Assembly: GCA_948567375.1 (NCBI GenBank)
Contig: OX419757.1
Coordinates: 31,248,001-31,312,000, forward strand
Reading direction: 5' to 3'
From: Lunularia cruciata
Taxonomy: Eukaryota > Streptophyta > Marchantiopsida > Lunulariales > Lunulariaceae
DNA length: 64,000 nucleotides
Of the stretch, positions 23,940-35,990 are shown piece by piece. Under the pieces are notes generated by a model that searched no databases, had not been told where the DNA came from, and worked only from the letters and a program-made list of their open reading frames with translations. The translations under genes were made by a program, and so were the position numbers. Position 1 is the first letter of the stretch. Every line of letters begins with the position of its first letter.

Positions 23940-24351
23940 TGTAAAAGACCAAGATCACGGAGAGAAATAGGAGAATGGAAGATCACATTGAGACACTTGA
24001 ATGTGGGTAAACTCCGAATTCCTAGCATGAGCTTTGGCTTTGGTATTTATAGGGATCGTACAAGGCTCTTGAGAAGCTTCTCAAGAAGCTTCCTTGAGGC
24101 ACTTTCTTGGATGCAAGCCAAGTTAACCAAGAAACTTCTCAAGAAGCTTCCTTATAGGAACTGCCTACTTGGCTTGCAAGCTAAGCTAGTTGGAAACTTC
24201 TAGAAGTTACTTACTTGGGGTGTAAGCTAAGCTAGTTGGGTTGCTTCTTGGGAAGCTTCCTAGATACCTTTGGAATATTTTAGGCTAATTTTTCCTATTT
24301 GCTACTTCATTAGTCCTAACTAACTTTGTTGCTAAACTCCATATTATTACA
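23940..24351 (-). repeat. Family-1 solo LTR, minus orientation (412 bp)
   Basis: Plus strand starts TGTAAAAGACC and ends ATATTATTACA. Flanked by taggt (23935-23939) and taggc (24352-24356), a decayed duplication. It interrupts the integrase core of element F. GAAGCTTC and TTCTAGAA cores are repeated between about 24070 and 24210. The TATA box is reversed (ggtatttatagg near 24041). Confidence 0.85.
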
Positions 24352-24883
24352 TAGGCTGTTGACATTGCAAGTTTGGTTTTGAAGACTCCAAAAGAGTGTT
24401 CTCCAAAACAAACTAGTAAATTGAGTGTTGTGATCTATGATAAGTACTCAAGACATTCCATGTTGAGAAATGATCATAGCTAAGTACAATGGAGCCAATT
24501 GCATTATAGTCAAGTCCTTTTCTTTGGTCATATGATAAAAATGAATCATTAGCTCAATTGGTCCATAAAAACTGCAATGGAGCCAAAATCTAAAGTGGTC
24601 TTAGGCTATTCACAAAAAAGATCTATGTTGCTCCTAACCTTATGCAAGGTAGGAAGAGGTTGAAGGAGATCCATGAGAGCTTGATTAGGAGCTTTATTTT
24701 TTTGATAGAGGAGAAAACTTTGAACATACTCCATCACATCTTAGCACATATTGGGCCAATGGTAATGGTGTTTGATTGCATCTTAGGTTTTATCCACTCC
24801 AACATAGCCTACAATGATGTAATCATGATATTCAAAAAGAATTGTGGTTTGTAGGCTTGGAGCATTAGGGATCCATAATTTGC
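24352..24883 (-). pseudogene. Integrase core and HHCC fragment of element F
   Basis: The minus strand is homologous to element D at about 43800-44240: the region corresponding to AGHVRVDKILDAIAITIGAR and LLYQQNKDSNQAP is recognisable near 24640-24850, with stops. Ends abruptly at 24883 against an LTR fragment. Confidence 0.65.
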
Positions 24884-25075
24884 TGTAATACAATTAGCTA
24901 GATGTATTATCTAGAGATGAAAATTGGCTTGGTAATATCTAGAAGGATGTTATATATGATGGTCTAAATAGATCAAATAGAAGTATCACCAATAGAGTAC
25001 TTCTACTAATAAAGCAAAGGCCAAAACACCTTGAAAACTTAAGAGCTCATTTTAGAGACCTAAATAGATTATGTG
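24884..25075 (+). repeat. Truncated family-2 LTR, 5' portion
   Basis: Starts TGTAATACAATTAGCTAG, followed by segments matching the first part of the element-D LTR (ttggtaatatctagaaggatgttata, agtacttctactaata). Breaks off at about 25075. Confidence 0.7.
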
Positions 25076-25079
25076 GTAC

Positions 25080-25849
25080 CCATTTTTTTTCCTTATTTTT
25101 GAAGAAAAAGTATACAGATGAAGTTGTATTGTGCATATATGGCATCAAAAGGCAAAGAATGGTGTCTTTGGGTTGTAACCCAAAGTAAAGTGACTTTGTG
25201 TCAGAAGGCAAAGTACTTGGAGTGGTCCTATCAGCATTCAACCTAAAGTAAGGAGACTTTGGCTCGGGGGTGCACAACTCAAGGCACAAATAGTGTAATA
25301 ACTTTCCTTTGGGGTTGAACCTTCAAGAAGGTACCACACATAAAAAAGGTTGGCCTATGAGCAGGGGAAAATTGACAGTGACAGAGCATGTAGGAGGTGT
25401 GATTTCTTGCTAGAAACTTGAAGTGAAGAAAGAATGAGGAGGCGTGCCACTATAAGACTTGGGATAGTGACAAAGAGATGACCAGTAATTTCCTATTGCC
25501 ATTAAGAAGTTGTCTTGAGGGAGATCGTGGAAAAGGAAGTGTAGTAAGAGATACGCTGGTGCATCAAGAGGAAGTCAAGAGAGTTATTCTAGGAGTTGGT
25601 TGGAAGAGTGTCCACCAATCCAGAGTGGAGGAGAGTAAGATGGGAGGTAGAAAGAAGAACAAAGAATTTGCAATGAGAAATCATGCAAGTTGGAGATTGG
25701 ATGTGATTGCAAGAATCAAAGTCTTGAGCAAACTTTGGATCACATTTCTAGCATGGAATTAGAACCTTAGTTTTTCTAGGTTTCATGACCAAGATCATCA
25801 ATCAATGGACCCGAGGCAAAGGGTAAGAGAGGAAATCCGGCTTGATAGA
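25080..25849 (+). other. Unassigned stretch left of the G3 module
   Basis: A plus frame of 94 codons at 25478-25762 has no recognisable motif. Composition is purine-rich like the family-G region to its right. No gene claimed. Confidence 0.3.
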
Positions 25850-26740
25850 CAAAGTTGGATTGGAGGTTAGTACTCAAAAGAGAGGAGGGTGAGGAGCAGA
25901 GAGCCATATTCTTGGGGAAAGGAGAAGTAGTTCAAGAAACCCAAGAGGTGCAAGACGCCTTTTCTTCAAAATGCACAAAGAATAGTTATAAAGTCAAGAG
26001 TTACAAGGACCATATGAGGAGAGGCATCATAGGAGCAATGATGGCTATCTTCAAGCCAGAGTGAACTACTTATGTGATGAAACATCAAGCGGTGTTCTTC
26101 CATTAGATGTTTGCAGGGGAATCAATCAATTGGGTAAAGTGCTTCTATTAGTGCATGAGACAAATGGTCTGGAATTTGCGGGGCAAGTCACCTCCACACT
26201 ACATTGTGCCATTTGCAGCCCACTTCTTTTTGGGATTGAATTCGATGAACATGGCGGAAAGACACAAAATGGTGTTGTACTTCCATCCTGACTTGAGAAG
26301 AGATGCTGATGCGGAGGAACAACAATACATTCTGTAGATCAAAAATAGTGATGAGTAGTATGCACAAATGGGGCAGATCATGCATTGGGGGATGAATACT
26401 CCAAAGTCAAAGAAGAGGAGTTGATGAGACAAAGAGGAAGAAGTAACGGCAATGAGACCTCGAAAGACCAGAAAAATAAACCCAAGGAAGGACTTGGTGG
26501 TGATTGTGTTGTCAGGAAAGGAATCAAAAGGGGAAGCCAAGTACAAGTCAAAAGACTCAAAGAAGGAGGAAGAACCTGAACTCACATTGCAGAGTGGTGA
26601 AGCAAGTAGCAAAAGTGAAGATGGAGTGGAGATGCAGCCGGTACCAAAGGAGGAAGAAGGAAAGCTAGAGATGGCAGAAGAAGGTAAACAGAAGACAAGT
26701 TCCAAAGGAAGAGGAGAAGAGGGTGATCATCCATAGAGGT
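25850..26740 (+). pseudogene. G3: coding-like charged region of the unclassified element
   Basis: Third copy of the family-G module and the least decayed. A frame at 26155-26337 reads PPHYIVPFAAHFFLGLNSMN then MAERHKMVLYFHPDLRRDADAEEQQYIL. A frame at 26452-26736 (94 codons) is rich in Lys, Glu and Ser. The hydrophobic block matches G1 and G2. No catalytic motif is seen and no family is recognised. Gag of a non-autonomous element is possible; a captured host gene fragment is the alternative. Confidence 0.45.
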
Positions 26741-27429
26741 ATTCATTCCAAAAGGAATGTGACATGTGAGGCAAGGCCGAGTAGAAGAAGAGAAGTGGAG
26801 AGTGGAAGTTTGGGGAGCAAAGAATCCATCCCAATAAGGTGATTGCGGCCAAGAAGAAGTGTGTCTGTGAGTCGGCCTATCTCTCACTCAAGATGAACCT
26901 CTGATGGCTATTATGGTAGCACACCATGGACTAAGAAGGCAAGGAATCCCAACTCCATCATACTCCTCCAAGGCTAACACTCCAAGACTCAAGACATTGC
27001 TCACTAGAGAACTCAATGAGAGAAAGATAGTTGCAAATGAAAGGATGATGAGTACCTCCTCACCCCTTGTTTATATACTTGTGAAATAGTTACACACCAA
27101 AGTTACTAATTACCATAGTAACTCAAGTTACTTGACTAAAAGTCAAGTAAAGTCAAAAAGTAGAAAGAAATATCCATTCATATGGGCATATTCCACTAGC
27201 ATGTGATCTTATCTTGACCCAACCACTAAGTCAAGAATTCCTTCACATGGGCTATCCTTGGACTATAGAAGAATCCAAAACAAAAAGGCTTGCAGGCCCA
27301 AGAGTTCTCAACTCTTTCCTCAAAGCCAAACACCTAGGAATAATACCAAGTCAACACAATGGAATCCAAAATAGTGGTGCTTATCTTTTCCACTTCCTCT
27401 AAAGTAAGGTCTCCACTATCTTAGCTATC
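26741..27429. other. Unassigned stretch between G3 module and terminal region
   Basis: Two short plus frames (26904-27089 and 27214-27402) without recognisable motifs. Treated as element debris. Confidence 0.3.
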
Positions 27430-28460
27430 AATAAATTTAGCTAATCATGATTAATGTAGAACCATCCTTTATCTCTATATAAATAATATCTCTTAAGTAC
27501 TTGTAATACCAAGCTAAATATCACAATACCACACACATGCACAAATAGGTGTTACATGTCAAGTGAAGAAGAAGCGAAGAAGGAGAAAAACCCGCAAGTA
27601 GAGGTTAATTAGAGTGAAGAAGTAGTAGAAATAGTGACAGACTTAGTAGAATTAGATAGACCCAAAGAAGGAGAAGTGATAGGAAGACCATTGGGTTTGG
27701 AAGCCAAAGAAGAAGTAAACATCGGATTGGAGTAGTAACAGTTTTGAGATTTGAAGAAGCGTATATGAAGAGGTGCATTGTCATTTTAAATCTGTAGGTT
27801 AGAAGAGTTGTTGTAGAATGGTATAGTTGTTAGCAATTGTTGATTGCTTTACTATTTAAAGAAGACATTTGTAGTCATATGTTGTTTAGTTTTCATTGGT
27901 TTTGAGAATAGATAAAGCAAAGTGCTGATTTCAATGCTCATCGCCTGAGCTTGATTCCAAGTATTTACTTTGTGTTTGTGTTTTTGAGTATGTGAAGAAT
28001 TTCAAAGTGCAAATCAGTGTGTTTGTTGGATGTTGGATTCCACAGCCTTGATATCCATTTTGTGTGTTGGATCTTGAGTGAAGTGCAATCAAAGTAATGC
28101 CTTGATAGATCTGAGAGGAACTGTAGTGTTGATAGTATTTTGCAGTTGTGAGTGCGGTACAGTGTTGATGTGAAGCAATTTTGATCAAGGAAGTTGTGCC
28201 TTCAGTGGAGGGGTGGAACACAATTTTGAGGCAAAGTCTTTTTGTAGTGAAGTGTCATTTTTAAGAGAGACTGAATAATCACAATCAAGTTTGGAAAGAT
28301 TTTATGGAGTTGTGATTAAGAGTGAAAAATTGTTGTGACGAGACTATGAGTCAGTGCTTGTTACTCTCTTTTGGGTGTGGTTTCTACCCAAGAGACTAAA
28401 GAAAGACTTAAGAAGAACCACATTGGTGATAGTTGCTTTGTATTTGACCAATTCTAACCA
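27430..28460 (+). repeat. G3 terminal, LTR-like region
   Basis: Contains a TATA-like tctatataaataata near 27475 and ends with the family-G block at 28385 (tacccaagagactaaa). Comparable in position to 13130-14060 and 18780-19640. Ends not defined. Confidence 0.35.
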
Positions 28461-28504
28461 ATATCTCTACGTGAATGAACTTTACTTACCTAATTATTGC
28501 AAAA

Positions 28505-28949
28505 GTGATATTTACTAGGTTGTCACAAATTAGGCCTCAAAAAATGAATTTTTTATCCCTTTGAAAGAAAAGCATTGCCTTCTCTCCCTTTTTCATCTCA
28601 TCAAAAGCTTTCCAATGGTATCTCACCCATGCTATCTTGAGCTTCCTATAAGAAGATTCCTTAAAGATTCTTTTGGTCAAACTTGTTTGACCAACCAGAT
28701 AGGACAAGGATCAACATATCACCCATCCATACAACTAATCTAAGGGTGGAGCTTGCTGACATGTCACTAATCTATGTATATTATCCAAGGTGGAGTTCTC
28801 TTTGAGTGGATCCTCTCTGCTATTTAAGAAAGACAAGGTGCTCCTTTGGGGCATTGGAGTATCGAGAGATGAAGAGTTGTGTTTCTCTTGTGTTTTTTAT
28901 ATAGCAAAGGGGATCCACTTGGGGGTTCTCTTGTCCTTGGAACATTACA
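28505..28949 (+). repeat. 5'-truncated family-2 LTR, plus orientation
   Basis: Begins inside the LTR (at the segment ttaggcctc, comparable to element D near 45440) and runs to the true end AACATTACA at 28949. Contains the family signature aaggtgctcctttggggc near 28836. It abuts the broken pol of element E at 28950, so it marks a truncation or recombination point there. Confidence 0.7.
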
Positions 28950-30261
28950 TTTGCCATCCATGAAGGTAGGTTTTTGGGTATTGGTGATGCTCTTGGATGC
29001 TTGAGCACCTATAATTTGTGGACTAGTCTTTGTAGCCTCTAGAATTTGTGTCTAGAAATTTAGGTTCATCTTGACCTCCACAACTAGATTGTTCATTGTA
29101 AGCATCCAATTCTGCAAATCATCTGCAAGTTCCTTCATGCCATCCACATATTTAATAGGCATGTTACTACTCTCCACTCTGCCCAATGGATCTATCTACA
29201 AGATAGATCTTTTTGTATCTTTAGGTAGACTAGTGGTTTATGGTCTATCTCAATTATAAATGCCTTCTTGCCAAGATATGCTTGGTAGCAAGGACAATTG
29301 CAACTCTTCTTGTTTGACAATGTGATAATTTTGCTCCATTAGTAATAGTTTTTGAGAGAAATATGCAATTGTGTGACAGTATGTCCTTCCATTCTTGTTG
29401 TAGAAGTACTCCTATTGCAATTCTTGATGCATCTATAGCCAAATTTATTAGATATCTGGAATTACATCATTTCAAGATTGGTGCATATAGTAATGCATCT
29501 TCCAATGCTTGAAAGATAAGTTCCTATGAAATTCATACATCCATTTCTTGCCCTTGTCAAGTAATGATGTTAGGGGTTGTGCCACCTTGGAAAAGTCCTT
29601 GATAAATTGACAATAGAATACAATTAATCTTAAAAAGCTCTTGAGTTGAGTCTGATCCTCTTGAGCAACCCACTTCTAAATGACTTCTATTTTATTTTAT
29701 TAAAACTTGGACACCTTTTGCACTTACTCTAAAACCCAAGTAATCAATTTTTGAATGATTTCTATTTTGTTTGTTAAAACTTGGATAGCTTCTGAAACTT
29801 CAAACTTGCTAAATTTGCACTTTGAGATTTTGGTATATAATTGATTATTTTACAAAATTTGGAGAAATTATTGTAAATGTTGCTTATGCTCCTTCATTTT
29901 CCTAATATAGACTAACATATCATTTAGAAAAATGATAACAAACTTATCCAAGTATTATGAAATATATCATTCATCAAACTCATGAAAATGGTAGGTATAT
30001 TGGTGAGGCCAAACATCATCTCTAGATACTCAAAGTGACCATACCTTGTTCAAAAAGAAATTTTGTGCACATCTTATTTTGCAATCCTGATTTGGTTATA
30101 CTCACTCCACAAATCAAATTTGCTAAAGTATTTTGCTCCATTGAGTTGATCAAATAGGTAGTCTATTTGAGGTAATGGATATTTATTCTTCATAATTTGT
30201 TGATTTAGGCTCCAATAGTCAATACACACTTGTAATATCCAGTCCTTCTTCACAAACAAGA

Positions 30262-30303
30262 CAAGGGTTCAATGGTGATAGGATTATCACCATTGAACCC
30301 TTG
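30262..30303. repeat. Perfect 19-bp inverted repeat in RT of element E
   Basis: Left arm 30262-30280, spacer ggat 30281-30284, right arm 30285-30303; arms are exact reverse complements. In element D the same RT position has no such structure. The palindrome replaces the coding sequence just before LFVKK in the minus-strand frame. Confidence 0.9.
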
Positions 30304-30954
30304 GGTTTGATGAACTCTTTTTGCAACATATCTTCAATTTGAGCCTTGTAGTCCTCTATCTCATGAGATGATAATAGATATAGGGCTTTGAAGTGAGATG
30401 TCCTCCTAGGAAGTATCTCAATTTTATAATCTTCTCTCCTTCTTGGTGGTAATCCTAAGGATAAATCATTGAGAAATACATCCATAAATTTGTCTATCAC
30501 ATCTTTTAGATTGTCAAGAATTTATTCGTCAAGTTATGCACTTTAGACTTCTCTTAATAGGCACATGAAACAACTATCTATCTTATTGATATTTGTTATT
30601 CTTATGATATAGAGAGGTAATTCTTGCCTTTGGGATCATATCCAATCTCTAAATATCTTCCGTTGGCTAGTTTTAACTATTTTCCTTTGCCAATTTACCA
30701 TGGGGTTGTAGTGCTCCATCTACAACATACCCACCATCATACTATAATGAGCTAACTATATCTCTCCCACTCAATTTCTTCCTTATACTCTCTTATAAAG
30801 AATGTTACCTTTCTAGGTAAAGACTCAATCCTCTCTATTTGACCATTAGGTAACTTTATTTCTTCCTTGTCATTGTGTCCTAGCTCTACTTCCAACCTTA
30901 TTGCAATAGAATGAGACAAAAAATTCTCTATTGCTCTATGGTCTATAATAATTT

Positions 30955-31528
30955 TACTTGATTGTCTTCTAAGATTCAATTATTAATTGTGCAATTGTCT
31001 TCCTAAATCTTTGCATACTTGTCCTCTTTCTTCCCCCTCTTATTGTTCTCCTTTCTTTTTAGTCAATAAACTTGCAAGGTACATTTACTAGCAATCTTTA
31101 TTTTTGATGTGATTTCAACATCCTCTTTGATTCATCCTTCTAGATTGTTCAAAGGTTGCTTGTATAGAGGCCAAGAGCTCCTAAGGAAGCAAGCTCAACA
31201 ATTGATTACTAAATACCCAAATTGTAACAATACTCTCACTTGATTGCCTTATGAGATTCTATCTACAATGATTAATTGTGCAATTGTCTTTCTCAATCTT
31301 TGCACACTTTTCCTCTTTCTCTCCCCCTTCTTCTTTTTCTCCTTTCTTTTGAGCCAATAAAGCCACAAGATATATTTACTAGCAATCTTCAATTTTTATG
31401 TGATTTCAACATCCTCATCTTTAATTCATCCTTCTAGATTTTTCAAAGGTTACTTGTATGGAGACCAAGAGCCCCTAGAGAAGCAATCTCAACAATTGAT
31501 TACTATATACCCAAATTGTAGCAATGGC
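30955..31528. repeat. Tandem duplication of about 285 bp in element E
   Basis: Two diverged copies, about 30955-31238 and 31239-31528, with a local offset of 289 bp (ttaattgtgcaatt at 30983 and 31272). Shared landmarks include agcaatctt, tgatttcaacatcctc and caacaattgattact. They cover the part corresponding to the gag zinc-knuckle/protease junction of element D. Their divergence suggests an old event. Confidence 0.75.
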
Positions 31529-31628
31529 ATTGGTTTGCTTGAGCATTTTCTCTCTTTGGAACTCCATCTTCCCTTTCTTTAATACGCCATGTTCTCCTTC
31601 AAATTGTTGAGCTCCTTGGCTTTAGGAC

Positions 31629-31633
31629 CAAAT
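31629..31633. repeat. Target-site duplication of element B (CAAAT)
   Basis: CAAAT at 31629-31633 recurs at 37973-37977, flanking element B exactly. Confidence 0.85.
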
Positions 31634-32046
31634 TGTAAAAGACCGAGACCAAGGAGAGAAATAGAAGAATGGAAGATCACACTGGGACACTTTGAGTATG
31701 GGAAAATCCAAATACCTAGCATGAGCTTTAGTTTTGGTATTTATAGAGAGCATACAAGGCTCTTGAGAAGCTTCTCAAGAAGCTTTCTTGAGCTGTTTTC
31801 TTGGAGTGCAAGCTAAGTTAACTGGGAAGCTTCTCAAGAAGCTTCCTTTTAGAAGCCACCTACTTGGCATGCAAGCTAAGCTAGTTGAAAGCTTCTAGAA
31901 GCTACCTACGTGAGGTGCAAGCTAAGCTATTGAAAAAGCTTCCCAAGAAGCTTCTTAGATGCTTCTAAACTATTCTAGGCTAATTTAGCATATTTGCTAC
32001 TTTTTTAGTCTTTACTAACTTCATTGCTAAACTCCATATTGTTACA
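31634..32046 (-). repeat. 3' LTR of element B (413 bp)
   Basis: Plus strand starts TGTAAAAGACC and ends ATATTGTTACA. Arrays of GAAGCTTC cores (for example near 31768-31789 and 31826-31847) and TTCTAGAA-like cores lie between the reversed TATA box (ggtatttatag near 31736) and the LTR start. Confidence 0.9.
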
Positions 32047-33909
32047 TATTCCCCCACATCTAGTTGGTGATGTCATTATTTTCATTGAGCTTCAAACTCT
32101 TGGATGGCCATTTTTGCATCATGCAATTGAGAAAGAGGCTCCCAATTGCATCATGTAGGAGATATAATTTCCAAAGGACTTGGTACTCTATATGTTGTCG
32201 ACGGCCTCATTGAATGTGGCAATGTGCAAGGATCTGATCAACTTGATACTCTTCATGATCATTGGTAGGGATAGGAGGAAGAGAAGGTTGGACATAAGAG
32301 GAAAAAGAAGATGGTTTAGGAACAAAAGATTTCAATTTGGAAATGTGAAAGACAAGGTGGATGTGCATATAACAAAGCAAGGCAAGTTGATAAGCAACAA
32401 GAGAAATGATTTGGGTGACATCAAAGGGTCCTATCCAATTAGGAGTAAGTTTATGGACTTGGGTATCAAGTGGGAAGGGTAGGTTATTGGTCAAGAGCAT
32501 GACCTTATCACCAATTTGAAAGGTGAGATCACGATGATAGTGGTCTACATATTGTTTCTAATAATTTTGAGCAACAAGGAGATGAGATTTGGCTTGTTGG
32601 AGAGATTGGGATATGGTGGTCAAGAATGTGGAAGTATGAGTGACATGAGATGGAGGAGGAGCAAGAAGAGATGCTAGAACAAGTAGATCTTGGCCAAAAT
32701 TGAGGAAGAAAGGATAGAATCTGTGCTTACCTATTTGGAATTATTGTATGCAAACTCCACAATTGCAAGATATTCATCCCAATTGGTATGGTGAACATTC
32801 ACAAAGGTAAAAAGCATATCCTCCAAGGTGCAATTTGCACATTCAATTTGTCCATTAGTTTGAGGATGGTAGACAATGGACAAAGCAAGCTTGGTGCTGA
32901 GTATTTGGAAGAGTGCTTGCCAAAATTTTCTAATGAATCAAGGATCATGGTCGGAGATGAGAACACAAGGCATCACATGATGATTGAAGATAGTGTCAAA
33001 GTAGATCTATGCCAATGTTGGAGCATCCACAATATTAAAAGTTGGTGCCAAATGGATTTTCTTACTAAGCTTATCCACAAACACCACTATCTCTTTGTGA
33101 CCTTGCTTTGCCTTAGGTAAGGATGTAATGAGATCCAAGCTCACGTGTTCCCATTGAGTAGATGGAAGGGAGAGTGGTTGAAGGAATCCACTTGGTTTTT
33201 GGTTGATGGCCTTGTTACATTGGTAGCTCACACAATTGAACAAACTCTCAAACATCTTGTGCCATGTTGGGCCACCACCATTGGCATTAGAGGGTACCCA
33301 AGATCTTGTGTCTACATCCATGTGACCAACGATTGGTAAATCATGGGCTTCTTGGAGGCACACAAGTTGGAGATTACCCTTAGCTGGAACATATATCCGG
33401 TCTTCATGGACTAGAAGGCCTTCCTTGAAGGAGAAGGTGTTGTATTCCTTGTTGCATGTTGCAAGATAACCTTGTACCATCTAAAAGAATAGATCTTCTT
33501 GTAGAGTTATCCTAAACTCAATTTGGACCTTGGATCAATTGATGGGACGTAATTGACATCATGATGAGAGGAGTAGATTTCAAATCAGGTTGTTATGATA
33601 GTTCATCAAGGATGATATGGAATTGACCAAGTTTGTACTCAAGTTTGATGTCAAACAATTGGAGTTGCTCCTCCCATTGATAATGTCAACTCTTCATGTG
33701 TTCCAAATGTAACTTTTGCAACAAGGATTTGTGATCAATTCACATGATCATTTGTTTTCTCAAGAGGTAATGCTTCTATACCTTGGTGGCATATACCATT
33801 GCTAGTTGTTCTTGATCTCATGTAGAGTAATACCTTTTTGTGGTGTTTAATCGGTGGGACACAAAGGCAATGGGATGTAAGCCATCTAGGAATTCCTATT
33901 GCAACACAA

Positions 33910-34659
33910 TGTAATATTCCGAGGATGGAGAAACACAATAGAGAAAACACAAATTCCACACTCAAACTCCGATGCCCCAAGGGAGCACCTTCTCTTTATT
34001 ATATAGTCAAAGAGGATCTCCTCCAAGGAAGCTCCACCATAGGATTAAGTACATGGATAGATGACCTGTCAATGAGCTCCACTCTTAGATTACTTGCTTG
34101 GATGGGTGACATGTAAGTCTTGAAGTCTTTGTCCCATTTGGTTGGTCAAACAGGCTTTGATTGGAGGGAATCTTTTAGGGAATCTTATTGTAAGAATCTC
34201 ATAATCACATGGGTGAGGTACCATTGGAAAGATCTTGGTGAGACAAACCAGGGGGAAGGAAGGCTAGCCTTTCCTCTATTTGGGAAGGGGAGATCTGTAC
34301 ATTTTTTAGGTCTAATTCATTGATTTAGACCTCTAAAAGTGCCTCAAGTTTTTAGCACTATTTTGGCTTCTACCCTATTAGTAGAAATGCTCTTTTGGTG
34401 ATACCTCTATCTGATTTAGTTTCTCTATCTTGTGTAACATCCTTTTAGATATCACCACCCCAAGTTTCATCTCTAGATCATATGCTTAGCTATTGATTCT
34501 AAAGTTTCCAAGCATATTTTGGTTTTTGGCCTATTAGTAGAAGTAATCTTTGGGTCATACCTCTATCTGATCTACTTAGTCCATCATGTATAACATCCTT
34601 CCAGATGTTACCAAACCAAATTTCATCTCTAGATCATCTATCTAGCTATTGTTATTACA
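33910..34659 (-). repeat. Family-2 solo LTR in pol of element B (750 bp)
   Basis: Plus strand starts TGTAATATTCC and ends TGTTATTACA. Flanks cacaa (33905-33909) and tacat (34660-34664) match at three of five positions, a decayed duplication. Element-B sequence is continuous across it (gcaa before, ctccaatgac after, compare element C near 47333-47350). Confidence 0.85.
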
Positions 34660-35220
34660 TACATCTCCAATGACAAAGTTTGAAATATTGAAGTCAACCA
34701 CACAAGGTAGTTGAGGATCATATGGTTGAAGAATAGATCTTGAAGACATCATATGTTTCAGCTTTTGGAATTCTTCTTCATGCTTGGTGGTCCATTGAAA
34801 GCTTGAGTTTTTCTCCAAAAGAGGTAGGTCAATGTGTTACTACATGTGCATAATAATGGATGAACCGTTAGTAAAAACTTGCCAATCCATTAGATGCTTG
34901 CACCTTTGTGGTATCCTTTGGAGTAAGCCAATCAATAATGGCCTTGATTTTCTCTTCTTCCATCTTCATCCCTTTTGATGAGATCTTGTGATCCAAGAAG
35001 GTAATTATTTTTTGGTCAAAAGGCATACTTTGACTTCTTGTAATAAAACTTCCATTGACGTAGTCGTCTTAGGACTTCTCACACATGATTTGCATGTTTT
35101 GCCTCCATCTTGCTATAGATTAAAATGTCATCCAAGAACACCACCATGTCTCAATCCAATAGTATATCCAACACCTAATGTAAATGATCCATGAAACTAT
35201 TGGAGCATTAGTGAGCTATT

Positions 35221-35300
35221 CAAAAGACCATACCTTGTGCAAAAGGTAGAACTCTCCATTCAAAATGCCCATACCTTGTGCAAAAGGTAATCTTTTGTAC
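35221..35300. repeat. Local 40-bp tandem duplication in RT of element B
   Basis: The segment caaaaGaccataccttgtg is followed 40 bp later by caaaaTgcccataccttgtg with the same continuation gcaaaaggta. Element C has this segment once (near 47880-47930). It falls in the RT region containing the conserved LPFGL block. Confidence 0.8.
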
Positions 35301-35990
35301 ATCCTTTCTATCAATGAAGATTTACCAATAACTATTGTGAATATCCAACTTGGAGAAGTATTGTGCTCCACTCAATTGATCAATCAAGTCATCAATTTGA
35401 AGCAAGGGGTATGCATTCTTCATTGTTTGTTTATTGAGCCCATGATAATCAATATAAAAATGAAATACTCCATCCTTTTTTGGAACAAATAAGACTGGTG
35501 CTCCACAAGGAGATGTACTATGTTGTATGGAATCCTTCTCCAACAACTCTATAAGTGTTGTTTTTTGCAACTCCTTCAACTCCTTTAATGAGAGCCAATA
35601 GATTAGTCTACTCATTGGAGTATTCCTTTGCAATAATTCAATCTTGAAGGGCATACCACGATCAGAGGATAATCTCTTGGGGAAATCATGTCTGCAAACT
35701 CTTAAACTATCTGATCAACCACTGCTTGATGAGGCTCTTGACCGTCCTTAGATTCTCCTTGTGCAATCGACTTGATCCACACCGCAAAAACAAACTTATC
35801 TTCTTCCAAAGCTTGCTCTATGGTTGCTTTCTTGACAAACTTTCCACCTTAGGATTGACTACTCTTAGGTATCTTACTCAAAGGTGTCAAACAATCTAAT
35901 CAAAAATTCCTATCTTAATATTGTGCTTGAATTTGTCATCAAGTCCAATCAAATTGAACCTTATGATGTTCAAGCCAAGGCAATCCTAAA

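Larger units (their letters stand above)
21348..24883 (-). mobile_element. Element F: family-2-type chromovirus fragment, minus strand
   Basis: 3' LTR at 21348-21919, purine tract just inside it (minus: aaaggagggaggtt before tgtaatacc), then minus-strand pol remains homologous to the 3' half of element D: C-terminal chromodomain-like part near 22010-22140, integrase C-terminus at 23399-23587, integrase core near 24352-24450, HHCC region near 24640-24850. Its 5' half and 5' LTR are missing; at 24884 it abuts a plus-oriented LTR fragment. Three solo LTRs (22148-22886, 22890-23340, 23940-24351) were inserted into it. Confidence 0.75.
28950..31633 (-). pseudogene. Pol fragment of element E (protease, RT, RNase H)
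   Basis: Reading the minus strand from high to low coordinates: protease frame 30752-30979 (DHRAIENFLSHSIAIRLE, LPNGQIERIESLPRKVTF); RT start 30219-30500 (VFLNDLSLGLPPRRREDYKIE); RT core 30074-30259 ([27 protein letters not shown]); RNase H 29254-29442 (AIDASRIAIGVLLQQEW); and the end of RNase H near 29050-29220. Each matches element D on the plus strand (41689-43702). A palindromic insertion damages RT at 30262-30303. A tandem duplication of about 285 bp lies at 30955-31528. Confidence 0.8.
32047..35990 (-). pseudogene. Degenerate pol of element B
   Basis: In minus-strand order: RT frame 35322-35654 with [32 protein letters not shown] and [12 protein letters not shown]; a local duplication at 35221-35300; RNase H near 33700-34900, split by a solo LTR; integrase frame 33007-33480 with HDLPIVGHMD, FNCVSYQCNKA (zinc-binding HHCC region) and SLDLITSLPKAKQGHKEIVVFVDKLSK (first catalytic Asp region); C-terminal frame 32207-32500 ending in the chromodomain start EYQVDQILAHCHIQ. 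Frames are joined only across stops and shifts. Confidence 0.8.

Noticed and set aside
26199-26705. 168-codon minus-strand frame, the longest in the transposon part
   Set aside because: Ser/Leu/Phe-rich shadow of the purine-rich plus strand of module G3; the conserved block shared with G1 and G2 lies on the plus strand.
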